DNA of 7,786 bases from Paratractidigestivibacter sp963649365 (GCA_963649365.1 CAVJHQ010000101.1:1-7786), one strand, 5' to 3'; shown: positions 1 to 6,532, counted from the first letter of the stretch. Made by a program: numbers and translations. The notes: a model not told the origin generated them from the sequence alone.

Positions 1-154
1 ATCACGGGGTACCCCTATACACGGTTCTTTCCCGCCGCGCCCCCGAACGGGGGTGGGGGCATACCCCTCCCCCTCGCCCTCCGGCTACCCCCCCGGGCAT
101 AGCGCCTTTTTTGCGGGGGCCTGCAAACAGAGTCCAAACAGGGAGGTGTTTGGA
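1..154. other. GC-rich non-coding leader upstream of the packaging genes
   Basis: No convincing gene lies here; open frames across it are short and biased only by G and C runs. Visible structure includes a 10-base perfect palindrome GGGGTACCCC at 6-15, a small hairpin CCCCC-GAAC-GGGGG at 40-53, the heptamer TACCCCT twice (10-16 and 62-68), a run of C tracts at 64-94, and a T6 tract at 107-112. The leader sits directly before the terminase genes, where many cos-type phages keep their cohesive-end site, so a packaging site is plausible, but I cannot locate a cut site. No good sigma-70 type promoter is visible. Confidence 0.5.
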
Positions 155-174
155 ATGTCCAAACAGTCCAAACA
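122..174 (+). repeat. TCCAAACA octamer cluster around the first ribosome site
   Basis: The octamer TCCAAACA occurs exactly at 133-140, 158-165 and 167-174. Its reverse complement TGTTTGGA is at 147-154, and a one-mismatch copy (TGCAAACA) is at 122-129. The inverted copy can pair with 133-140, leaving the Shine-Dalgarno GGGAGG (141-146) exactly as a 6-base loop. It can also form a 19-bp perfect dyad with 158-165 centred on the ATG start codon. Such a cluster could be an operator, a translation switch, or a recognition site for the small terminase encoded here. In SPP1 and P22 the pac site lies in or near the small terminase gene. The structure is seen directly; the function is inferred. Confidence 0.75.
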
Positions 175-604
175 TAAGCAGGGAGACCCGATAACCGCCG
201 CCGAACGGAAGTTTATCCAGGAGGCCTATCCGGCGCTCGGACCAGCGGCGATAGCCAAGAAGATAGGCCGCTCCCGCTCGGGTGTCTGCTACGTGATCAA
301 GCAACTAAAGGAATCGGGCGCCCTGGAGCCCAAAGAATCGACGAAAAAGGGGCCTCCGCAGCCGTCTGTGGCGACACCGCCCGCGGACTCCGCGGAAGGC
401 CATCAGGACACGCTGGGGCGGCTCAGGTGGGTGCGCGGCATCCTCGAGCGCCAGCTCTACGACGCCGAGCCGACAACGGCGGCAAGGCTCGCCAAGGAGT
501 ACCGGGACACGATAGCGGCCATAGAGAGGCTCGAACAGGACGGGGGCGGCGGGGATGACATCATCGGGCAGTTCGCCGACGTCCTCGCGCAGAGGCTCGG
601 CTAG
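155..604 (+). CDS. small terminase subunit candidate, helix-turn-helix protein
   Basis: A 149-residue protein. The start at 155 is chosen because GGGAGG (141-146) stands 8 bases before it; an in-frame ATG at 53 has no ribosome site and adds a low-complexity Pro/Gly/Ser stretch. Residues about 13-52 form a helix-turn-helix of the kind that reads DNA, with core AAIAKKIGRSRSGVCYVIKQL near 31-51. A Pro/Ser/Thr linker (about 53-84) leads to a helical segment (about 85-130) rich in Leu, Arg and Glu, as in small terminase oligomerisation regions, then a Gly/Asp turn and a final helix. Its place directly before the large terminase supports a role in recognising phage DNA for packaging. It uses the ATA isoleucine codon as often as ATC, unlike the capsid gene. 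A plain DNA-binding regulator is the alternative. Confidence 0.72.
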   Translation: MSKQSKHKQGDPITAAERKFIQEAYPALGPAAIAKKIGRSRSGVCYVIKQLKESGALEPKESTKKGPPQPSVATPPADSAEGHQDTLGRLRWVRGILERQLYDAEPTTAARLAKEYRDTIAAIERLEQDGGGGDDIIGQFADVLAQRLG

Positions 605-2033
605 GCCGCGCCTCCACCTGTCGCACCCGTACGAGAAGACCGTGGGCGACATCGCGGCGGACATGGCCCCCTCGATGGGCTACGAGCTGCTCCCGTGGCA
701 GCGCGGCTTCCTGTGCGATGTGGGGGCGGTGGACGGCGCGGGCAAGTGGGTGCACCCCCGCGTCGGCGAATCGGTGGAGAGGCAGCAGGGTAAGAGCGTC
801 GGCCTCATCGTGTGGGTCGCCGTGCTCGCCGCCCTCATGGGCTACAAGGTCCTCTGGACCGAGCACAACTACTCGACAACGATGGAGATGCTCGAGCGCT
901 TCCGCGCCATCTTCGGCCGCCGCCCGCGCGACACCGCCATGGGCAGGAAGGGCTGGAGGGAGCTTTTCACCGACGTCTGCTCGCAGACGGGCCAGGAGTG
1001 GATGCGGTTCAGGTCGGGCGGCGTCATACAGTTCTCCACGAGGACCAAGTCGAGCCGCCTGGGGTTCAGCTTCGATGTGGTCGTGTACGACGAGGCCCAG
1101 GAGCTGACGACCGTCCACACGCAGGTGATCAACCCGACCACCACGTCGGGAGACAAGCACAACCTGCAGATCATCTATTCGGGCACGCCGACCCGCGCGG
1201 GAAGCGCGGCGGACGTGTTCCGCGCCGTGCGCGAGCAGGCGTGGGAGGGCGGCGCGAAGTCGTCCGACCTCATGTGGCTCGAGTACGGCGTGGAGGAGAT
1301 GGGCGACATCTGGGACGAGTCCCGATGGTGGGGCGTCATGCCGTCGCTCGGCTACCATGCCGACCCGCGCGCCATCCGCGCGGGCATGAAGGACATGGAC
1401 GAGCTGGGCGCGGCCCAGGAGTACCTGGGCTACTGGCTGCCCGCCGTCGAGCAGGTCGACCCGCCCGTCATCACGCAAGGCGAGTGGGACGCGTGCCTCG
1501 TGAAGGCCGCGCCCCCGCCGACCGACACCGAGCGGGTGGCGTACGGCGTGAAGTTCAGCCCCGACGGCTCCGTGGTGGCGCTCGCCGCCTGCTCCCTCGA
1601 CAACGGCCGCGCCCACGTGGAGCTGCCGAAGTTCGAAGGGACGGGGCGCGGCACGGCATGGCTCGCGGACTGGCTCTGCGAGAGGTCGCGGCAGGCGTGC
1701 GCCGTGGCGATAGACGGGAAATCAGGCGCGGGGGCGCTCTGCCAGATGATGGAGGGCCGCGCCCCGCGCAACTACGTGATAAGGGCGGGCACGGCGGACG
1801 TGACCACCGCCGCCGCCCTCATGCTGGAGGGCGTGCGCGACAGGACCCTCACGCACATCCGCGCCGAGGTCCTGGACGAATCCGCCACCGCCTCCACCAG
1901 GCGCCCGATAGGCTCGGGCGGCGGGTGGTCGTGGGGCGGCGAGAAGCCGACCGCCATGGACGCGGCGTCGCTCGCCCTCTGGGCGGCGAAGACGAGCCGC
2001 AGGAACCCTAGGAGAAAGGGGATGGCCGCATGA
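555..2033 (+). CDS. terminase large subunit (packaging ATPase and nuclease)
   Basis: A 492-residue terminase of the Terminase_1-like type that powers DNA packaging at the portal and cuts the concatemer. The adenine-binding element ELLPWQRGFL is at 44-53, a Walker A-like motif ERQQGKS at 75-81, Walker B VVVYDEAQ at 175-182 with catalytic Glu180, and a coupling motif YSGT at 208-211. The C-terminal RNase H-like nuclease shows YGVKFSPDG (Asp337), AIDGKSG (Asp387) and a final MDAASLALWAA (Asp469). I cannot fix the first metal-binding acid by eye, because Lys333 stands where many relatives have Asp. The ATG at 555 is the first possible start (frame stop at 522) and overlaps the preceding gene by 50 bases with a poor ribosome site. 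A GTG at 642 is possible but would remove an N-terminus that looks conserved. The end overlaps the portal gene as ATGA. Confidence 0.93.
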   Translation: MTSSGSSPTSSRRGSARPRLHLSHPYEKTVGDIAADMAPSMGYELLPWQRGFLCDVGAVDGAGKWVHPRVGESVERQQGKSVGLIVWVAVLAALMGYKVLWTEHNYSTTMEMLERFRAIFGRRPRDTAMGRKGWRELFTDVCSQTGQEWMRFRSGGVIQFSTRTKSSRLGFSFDVVVYDEAQELTTVHTQVINPTTTSGDKHNLQIIYSGTPTRAGSAADVFRAVREQAWEGGAKSSDLMWLEYGVEEMGDIWDESRWWGVMPSLGYHADPRAIRAGMKDMDELGAAQEYLGYWLPAVEQVDPPVITQGEWDACLVKAAPPPTDTERVAYGVKFSPDGSVVALAACSLDNGRAHVELPKFEGTGRGTAWLADWLCERSRQACAVAIDGKSGAGALCQMMEGRAPRNYVIRAGTADVTTAAALMLEGVRDRTLTHIRAEVLDESATASTRRPIGSGGGWSWGGEKPTAMDAASLALWAAKTSRRNPRRKGMAA

Positions 2034-3529
2034 GCGACGCATCCGAGATCGCGGGCATCCCCCGCGCGATAGCCGAGTACGACCGCACGGACGACCCCGA
2101 GGGCACGTCCCGCGCGGCCATCGATTCCCAACGCCTGAAGGCCTGCGTGGACGTGTTCCGCGCGAACGAGGGCCGCAACGGCGAGCTGTACGAGATATAC
2201 GAGGGCACGGTTGACCTGCACAAGGTGCCGACCGTGGTCCCAGACCGCTACAAGTCCCTGCGCGTGGGCTGCCCGTGGCCCGAGATAGCCGTGCAGTCCG
2301 TGGTGGAGCGCAGCCGCTTCTCGCGCTACGTGTTCCCCGAGGACTCCGAGGCGTCCGACCTCATGGACGCGCTCGCGGAGCGCTGCGAGGTGGCGCTGGG
2401 CTACCAGGCGGGACTCACCGACTCGCTCATCACGGGCGTGTCGTTCGCCGTGGTGGGGCGTGATCAGAACGGCGCGTGCCTTCGCTGGCACACGGCGCAG
2501 ACGGCGGCGGGCACGTGGGACTACGCCAACGGGCGGCTGGGCTGCGGCTTCGCCATCGTGAACCGCTGCCGCAAGCGCTCCATGGCGAGCGGCGTCGAGC
2601 AGTGGGACACCGTCCCCTCCGAGGTCGACTTCTACACGGAGGCGGGCTGCTGGGAGATAACGCGCGACGACGCCGTCGGCCCGTGGCGCGCCACGTGGGT
2701 GCCCGACGACATGGGCGAGCCGCGCATGGTCGCGCTGGTGTTCCGCCCGGACGGCAGGCACCCCTTGGGACGTTCCCGCTTCACCGTGCCGATGCGCGGC
2801 ATCGTGCAGGAGTACATGGCGAACGCGCTGAACCTCCACGTGGCCTCCGAGTTCACGGCCGTGGGCCAGAAGTGGGCGAGCGGGCTCACGGACGAGCAGT
2901 TCGCTGTGTTCGCCGCCAACAAGTGGAAGGCTTCCGCCGACTCTGTGGTGCTCGTTACAGACAACCCCGAGAGCGGCAGCAACCCGCAGTTCGGCAACTT
3001 CACGCAGCAGAGCATGGAACCCGTCCTCTCGGTCAAGCGCTCGCTCGCCACCGACTTCGCGGCGGCGGCGTCAATCCCCGTGGCGGAGCTGCTCACGCAG
3101 GACTCCAACCCCACGAGCGCCGAGGCGCTGACCGCCATGCAGAACAAGCTCATCAGCCTGGTGGAGAGCGTCAACGCCCGCAACTCGCGGACGCTCCGCA
3201 AGATCGCGCTCATGCTCATGGCCGTGGAGACGGACGTTCCCCTCGCGGGCCTCACGTCCGACCAGTCATCCGTCATGGTGCACATGCGCACCCCCGAGAC
3301 GGTGTCCGTGGCGGGCCAGTCTGACGCGATGCTCAAGCGCATTCAGGGCCTGCCATACCTCGCCGAGAGCGATGTGGCCATCGAGCAGCTGGGCTTCACC
3401 GATGACCAGGTGCCGCGCGTCAAGTCGGCGCGCGACCGCTACTACGCCCGCCAGATGGTGTCGGGCGCGGTACGGTCGAGCGGGCTCGATATCTACGGCG
3501 GCACCGATAGCGTCAACGAGGGCGCATGA
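2030..3529 (+). CDS. portal protein, SPP1 gp6-like
   Basis: A 499-residue portal protein. Twelve copies form the ring at one capsid corner through which DNA enters and leaves, and to which terminase and connectors dock. The length is normal for the Gp6-like portal family. Residues about 60-95 (VDLHKVPTVVPDRYK followed by WPEIAVQSVVERSRF) match the N-terminal wing found in actinobacterial members. The helical C-terminal part, SIPVAELLTQDSNPTSAEAL near 346-365, is the conserved stretch in this family. A Shine-Dalgarno-like AGGAGAAAGGGG (about 2010-2021) precedes the ATG, which overlaps the terminase stop by four bases; the end overlaps the MuF gene the same way. This points to coupled translation of terminase, portal and minor head protein. 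Confidence 0.88.
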   Translation: MSDASEIAGIPRAIAEYDRTDDPEGTSRAAIDSQRLKACVDVFRANEGRNGELYEIYEGTVDLHKVPTVVPDRYKSLRVGCPWPEIAVQSVVERSRFSRYVFPEDSEASDLMDALAERCEVALGYQAGLTDSLITGVSFAVVGRDQNGACLRWHTAQTAAGTWDYANGRLGCGFAIVNRCRKRSMASGVEQWDTVPSEVDFYTEAGCWEITRDDAVGPWRATWVPDDMGEPRMVALVFRPDGRHPLGRSRFTVPMRGIVQEYMANALNLHVASEFTAVGQKWASGLTDEQFAVFAANKWKASADSVVLVTDNPESGSNPQFGNFTQQSMEPVLSVKRSLATDFAAAASIPVAELLTQDSNPTSAEALTAMQNKLISLVESVNARNSRTLRKIALMLMAVETDVPLAGLTSDQSSVMVHMRTPETVSVAGQSDAMLKRIQGLPYLAESDVAIEQLGFTDDQVPRVKSARDRYYARQMVSGAVRSSGLDIYGGTDSVNEGA

Positions 3530-4662
3530 TCAGCGCCGACCAGTGGAGGGCCTACAACGGGGCCGTGGCCAAGATAACGGACGCGGCGAAAACCGCGACC
3601 GCGAACCAGCTGGCCGACTGGCTGGACAGCCACAAGGGCGCAACCGTGGCCGCGGCGCGTGAGGAGGCGCAGCGCATCCTTACCGCCAACGCTGAGGCGT
3701 ACTCGCAGGCAGCGGCGGCCCTTGCCGCCGACTGGTACGATGCGCAGGGGAGGGCGGCGGGAGCGAAGCTCGACCGCGCCGTGACCTCCGTCACGGTCGA
3801 CCGCGACAGCCTGTCCAAGACCGTTCGGTACCAGGCGCAGAAGCTCGTTGACGGTGATGTCGACGGCTTCTGCGACGCCGTGGGCGAGTGGGCCGAGAAC
3901 GAGGCCAAGCGCGCCCTCAACGCGACCATCATGAGGAACGCGAAGCGCGACAGGCGCAAGGGCGTGATGTTCGCCCGCGTCACCAGCGGGCGCAACACGT
4001 GCGGGTTCTGCCTGATGCTCGCGGGGCGCGGTGCCGTCTACCACACGCGCCAGAGCGCCGGAGAGATGAACCGCTACCACCGCCACTGCAGCTGCAAGAT
4101 AGTGCCGAGCTACACCGGCAATCAGTACGAGACCCTGGTGGAGGGCCATGCCCCCAAGAAGATAGAGAACCGCCTAATCCAAGTGGAGAATCAGACGGGC
4201 ACCGTGCGCGGTACGGCGGATTTCTATCGTGAGGTCTCGCTGCGCGATCCAGACTGGCTGCTGGGCGAAGAGGCGAGGATTACCTACGACAAGCCAAAAG
4301 ATCAGCTGTTCGACCACGAGTTGTTCGCAGTTGACGCGCTCCATAGCGGAGGGTTTACCTTTACGGTTCTCGATGAAGACGAAAATGCTCCTGCAAACAT
4401 CGACCTACTATTCGATTCCGGTCAGCTCTGGGAAATGAAGGACGTGGGGGACGGAAAGCATTCGATTGAGGACCAGTTAAAGGTTGCGAGGAGCAAGTGG
4501 AGGAGACTTGGCATTGAAGACCCCGTTCGCGTCGTCATCACAGGGACGAAGATGATGAGAAGCGAGGCTGACGCGATTGCTGAGATCACTAGGCGGTCCC
4601 ACTACTACGACGAGGCCCTGTTCATAAAAAAGGACGGGAGCTTCGCGAGAATCACCAAATAA
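3526..4662 (+). CDS. MuF-type minor head protein with C-terminal CdiA-like nuclease toxin domain
   Basis: A 378-residue protein in two parts. Residues 1 to about 195 form a helical N-terminus plus a MuF domain with its cysteine/histidine signature: Cys159-x2-Cys162 and His185, His187, Cys188, Cys190. MuF proteins are minor head components next to the portal. Residues about 255-378 look like a CdiA C-terminal tRNase domain of the PD-(D/E)XK fold: a helix Glu (Glu265 in HELFAVDALHSGGF), Asp293 in NIDLLF, then Glu303 and Lys305 in WEMK, followed by a basic helix (DQLKVARSKWRRL). Phage MuF proteins with exchangeable toxin tips are an established polymorphic toxin class. GC falls from about 69% (3661-3960) to about 54% (4261-4620, hand counts), and codons such as CTA, TTA (4477) and AGA appear, so the tip was probably acquired separately. 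The head role is well supported; the nuclease reading is motif-based. Confidence 0.82.
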   Translation: MISADQWRAYNGAVAKITDAAKTATANQLADWLDSHKGATVAAAREEAQRILTANAEAYSQAAAALAADWYDAQGRAAGAKLDRAVTSVTVDRDSLSKTVRYQAQKLVDGDVDGFCDAVGEWAENEAKRALNATIMRNAKRDRRKGVMFARVTSGRNTCGFCLMLAGRGAVYHTRQSAGEMNRYHRHCSCKIVPSYTGNQYETLVEGHAPKKIENRLIQVENQTGTVRGTADFYREVSLRDPDWLLGEEARITYDKPKDQLFDHELFAVDALHSGGFTFTVLDEDENAPANIDLLFDSGQLWEMKDVGDGKHSIEDQLKVARSKWRRLGIEDPVRVVITGTKMMRSEADAIAEITRRSHYYDEALFIKKDGSFARITK

Positions 4663-4665
4663 AAA

Positions 4666-4707
4666 ACGAGACGCACACTCCCAAAAGGCTGGGCGAGCGC
4701 GTCTCGT
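4666..4707. terminator. hairpin after the MuF-toxin gene, better terminator on the minus strand
   Basis: ACGAGACGC (4666-4674) pairs perfectly with GCGTCTCGT (4699-4707). The 24-base loop holds a second small stem CCCA/TGGG (4680-4683 with 4690-4693). On the + strand the stem is followed only by CTTCGAGCTATTT, a weak U-tract. Read on the minus strand it is followed by a strong T5-A-T3 tract, formed by the A-run overlapping the MuF stop codon. It probably works in both directions and separates the toxin tip from the lipoprotein gene. Confidence 0.72.
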
Positions 4708-4764
4708 CTTCGAGCTATTTATACCACATTTTTCACCGCCCCGACCACCTGCCTTGGAGGACCA

Positions 4765-5046
4765 ATGAGGAAATTGTATATTTACGCGGCTGTCTCCATC
4801 GCTGCGGCATCGCTGTTCGGCCTGAGCGGGTGCGCCTCCTGCTCCCGCATGACAAAATCCATCTCAAGCGACATGGGCGGCGGCCTCGACCGCACCGTGA
4901 CGCTCTACGACTACAACGGAGAGGTCATCGACAGCTGGAGCGGCAAGTTCGACATCTCCGAGGACGACAACGAGGTCTACTTCGACGACGCGGACGGCAA
5001 GCGCGTCATCATACAGGGCGGCATCGTGGTTTGCGAGGAGAACTAG
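4765..5046 (+). CDS. small surface lipoprotein of unknown function
   Basis: A 93-residue predicted lipoprotein. Residues 1-22 are a signal peptide (charged MRKLY start, hydrophobic core) ending in the lipobox Leu20-Ser21-Gly22 before Cys23, so signal peptidase II should cut there and the lipid-anchored protein should face outward. The mature part contains RTVTLYDYNGEVIDSWSGKF and a KRVIIQGGIVV strand near the end. This layout resembles small phage and Firmicutes lipoproteins such as the DUF5052 type, from memory only. TGGAGG (4755-4760) precedes the ATG. The gene stands alone between two terminators, and an AT-rich patch (4714-4735, TATTTATACC) could be a weak promoter, but no good -35 is seen. 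Superinfection exclusion or lysogenic conversion fits the location; immunity to the upstream toxin is less likely for an exported protein. Confidence 0.8.
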   Translation: MRKLYIYAAVSIAAASLFGLSGCASCSRMTKSISSDMGGGLDRTVTLYDYNGEVIDSWSGKFDISEDDNEVYFDDADGKRVIIQGGIVVCEEN

Positions 5047-5078
5047 CGCACCCGACCGCGAACGAAACAAGTTGAACC

Positions 5079-5104
5079 AAGGCATCCGCACGGGTGCCTT
5101 TTTT
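5079..5104 (+). terminator. intrinsic terminator after the lipoprotein gene
   Basis: AAGGCATCC (5079-5087) pairs with GGGTGCCTT (5092-5100), with one G-U pair and loop GCAC, and runs into a T6 tract at 5099-5104. It starts about 30 bases after the lipoprotein stop codon. This is a textbook Rho-independent terminator and would separate the lipoprotein unit from the capsid genes, so the latter need read-through, antitermination or their own promoter. Confidence 0.88.
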
Positions 5105-5118
5105 CATGCCTAGAAGCA

Positions 5119-5152
5119 CGCCCCGCACGGGGCGCGGACAGCCCGCACGGGC
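5119..5152 (+). promoter_or_regulatory. paired GCAC-loop hairpins in the scaffold/capsid leader
   Basis: Two hairpins follow the terminator. CGCCCC (5119-5124) pairs with GGGGCG (5129-5134), and GCCC (5141-5144) pairs with GGGC (5149-5152); both enclose the loop GCAC. The second ends one base before the sequence leading into the scaffold Shine-Dalgarno AAAGGAG (5154-5160). With the terminator stem they make three hairpins sharing the core CCGCACGG. A role in translation control or as a protein-binding site is inferred; no known riboswitch class is recognised. Confidence 0.5.
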
Positions 5153-5166
5153 GAAAGGAGCCACGC

Positions 5167-5631
5167 ATGGCAGAAGAGACCACCACCCCCACCGAGACCA
5201 GCGGCGCGGAGCCGACCGGTACGGAGCCGCAGGGCACCGACTGGAAGGCGGAGGCCCGCAAGTGGGAGGAGCGCGCCAAGGCCAACAAGGCCAAGGCCGA
5301 CCAGTGGGACGCGCAGGAGCAGGCCAACAAGACCGAGCTGCAGAAGGCTACCGAGCTGGCCGAGAAGTACAAGAAGCGGCTTGACGGCATCGAGGCGGAG
5401 CGCAAGCGCGCCGAGAGCGTCAGGAAGGCCGCGACCGAGTACGGGGTGGACGCCGACATGCTCGCCCGCATGGGCGGGGACGTGGAGGAGAACGCCAAGT
5501 GGCTCAAGGAGCGTTCCGATACCGGCGCGCGCCGCTACCCGCCGACCCGCGACAAGGGCGAGTCGGGAAAGAACCAACAGACCGACACCATGCGGCAGAC
5601 CGCCCGCATGATCTTCGGCCGCAACAGCTAA
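5167..5631 (+). CDS. capsid scaffolding protein
   Basis: A 154-residue protein directly before the major capsid gene, the usual place and size for a scaffold of the GP20/DUF4355-like kind. It forms the inner core on which capsid protein assembles and leaves before or during DNA filling. Residues 1-24 are a disordered Thr/Glu/Gly/Pro tail. About 25-95 is a long charged coiled coil dense in Lys, Glu and Ala (WKAEARKWEERAKANKAKAD at the start). The C-terminus has a short basic segment around RRYPPTRDKG and a final helix MRQTARMIFGR, which in scaffolds often contacts the capsid protein. AAAGGAG (5154-5160) lies six bases before the ATG. The stop codon TAA (5629-5631) leads straight into the ribosome site of the next gene. 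Confidence 0.82.
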   Translation: MAEETTTPTETSGAEPTGTEPQGTDWKAEARKWEERAKANKAKADQWDAQEQANKTELQKATELAEKYKKRLDGIEAERKRAESVRKAATEYGVDADMLARMGGDVEENAKWLKERSDTGARRYPPTRDKGESGKNQQTDTMRQTARMIFGRNS

Positions 5632-5641
5632 GGAGTAGAAA

Positions 5642-6529
5642 ATGGCTGCACTCATCACCAACGACTTCAACCTGCCCGAGGAGTACGTCACCGGCGTCTT
5701 CAAGAAGGCACAGTCCACCTCCGCGCTCGCCCGCCTCTCCGGCGCGCAGCCGCAGAAGTTCGGCAAGTCCAACGTCATGACGCTCACCAGCGCCCCCAAG
5801 GCCGAGCTGGTCGCAGAGGGCGCAAGCAAGTCCCCGACCCCCACGGCCTACGCCACCAAGACCGTCACGCCCTTCAAGCTGCAGGTCACCGTGCGCGTCT
5901 CCGATGAGGTCAAGTGGGCAGACGAGGACTACCAGCTGGGCGTGCTCGCCGACATCCAGGAGAACGCCGGCATCGCGCTCGGCCGCGCCCTCGACATCGT
6001 GGGCATCCACAAGGCCAACCCGCTGACCGGCACCGTCGCCGCATCCGTCACCGAGGGCCTGGTGGACGCCAAGGCCAAGGCCACGCTCTCCGGCACCAAA
6101 TACGACGAGGCCATCGAGGCCGGTGCCGCCCTCGTCATCGCCAACGGCTACACGCCCACCGGCATCGCTCTCGACCCGACCCTCTCCTTCGGTCTGGCCA
6201 CCATGCGCGACACCACCGGCCGCCGCATCTACCCCGAGCTGGGCTACGGCAACGGCCTCGCCTCGTTCGAGGGCATGACCGCAGCTGTCTCCGACACCGT
6301 CTCCGGCAAGGAGCTGGCCGAGGCGTCCAACGTCATCGGCCTCGTGGGTCAGTTCGACGCCTTCCGCTGGGGCGTGCAGCGCGACATCGCCGCCCACCTC
6401 ATCGAGTTCGGCGACCCGGACGGCCTGGGCGACCTCCAGCGCCAGAACCAGGTGGCCATCCGCGCCGAGGTGGTCTACGGCATCGGCATCATGGACCTCG
6501 ACGCGTTCGCGCAGGTCGTGAAGGCCTAA
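5642..6529 (+). CDS. major capsid protein, HK97 fold
   Basis: A 295-residue capsid protein, the building block of the icosahedral head. The length fits HK97-fold proteins that lack a fused delta domain and use a separate scaffold, which is encoded just upstream. The N-terminal arm (about 1-50) is followed by a KTVTPFKLQVTVRVSDEVKW stretch (about 74-93), typical of the E-loop and spine-helix start. The end, NQVAIRAEVVYGIGIMDLDA (about 271-290), is the usual C-terminal P-domain strand of this family. The ribosome site AAGGAG (5630-5635) overlaps the scaffold stop codon. All isoleucine codons read as ATC and all arginine codons as CGC, unlike the terminase genes, which suits a protein made in very large amounts. 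Confidence 0.92.
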   Translation: MAALITNDFNLPEEYVTGVFKKAQSTSALARLSGAQPQKFGKSNVMTLTSAPKAELVAEGASKSPTPTAYATKTVTPFKLQVTVRVSDEVKWADEDYQLGVLADIQENAGIALGRALDIVGIHKANPLTGTVAASVTEGLVDAKAKATLSGTKYDEAIEAGAALVIANGYTPTGIALDPTLSFGLATMRDTTGRRIYPELGYGNGLASFEGMTAAVSDTVSGKELAEASNVIGLVGQFDAFRWGVQRDIAAHLIEFGDPDGLGDLQRQNQVAIRAEVVYGIGIMDLDAFAQVVKA

Positions 6530-6532
6530 GCC

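Noticed and set aside
95..112. Possible terminator GGC/GCC stem followed by T6
   Set aside because: Stem is only three to four pairs, too weak to call.
53..154. Upstream extension of the small terminase to an ATG at 53
   Set aside because: The extension is Pro/Ser/Gly-rich from C tracts and lacks a ribosome site, while the ATG at 155 has a good one.
561..1616. Long minus-strand open frame opposite the large terminase
   Set aside because: It runs antisense to a clearly recognised gene, has an Arg/His/Ala/Gly-rich composition typical of a GC-rich shadow frame and no ribosome site.
812..2011. Second plus-strand frame of about 400 codons inside the large terminase
   Set aside because: Composition is dominated by Arg, Gly and His, with no recognisable motif; it is a GC-driven shadow of the terminase frame.
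1772..2839. Minus-strand frame across terminase end and portal start
   Set aside because: Antisense to two real genes, low-complexity Ala/Arg/Val composition, no ribosome site.
4229..4438. Small plus-strand frame inside the toxin tip, considered as an overlapping immunity gene
   Set aside because: No ribosome site, cysteine/serine-rich incoherent sequence, and fully inside the toxin frame whose motifs are clear.
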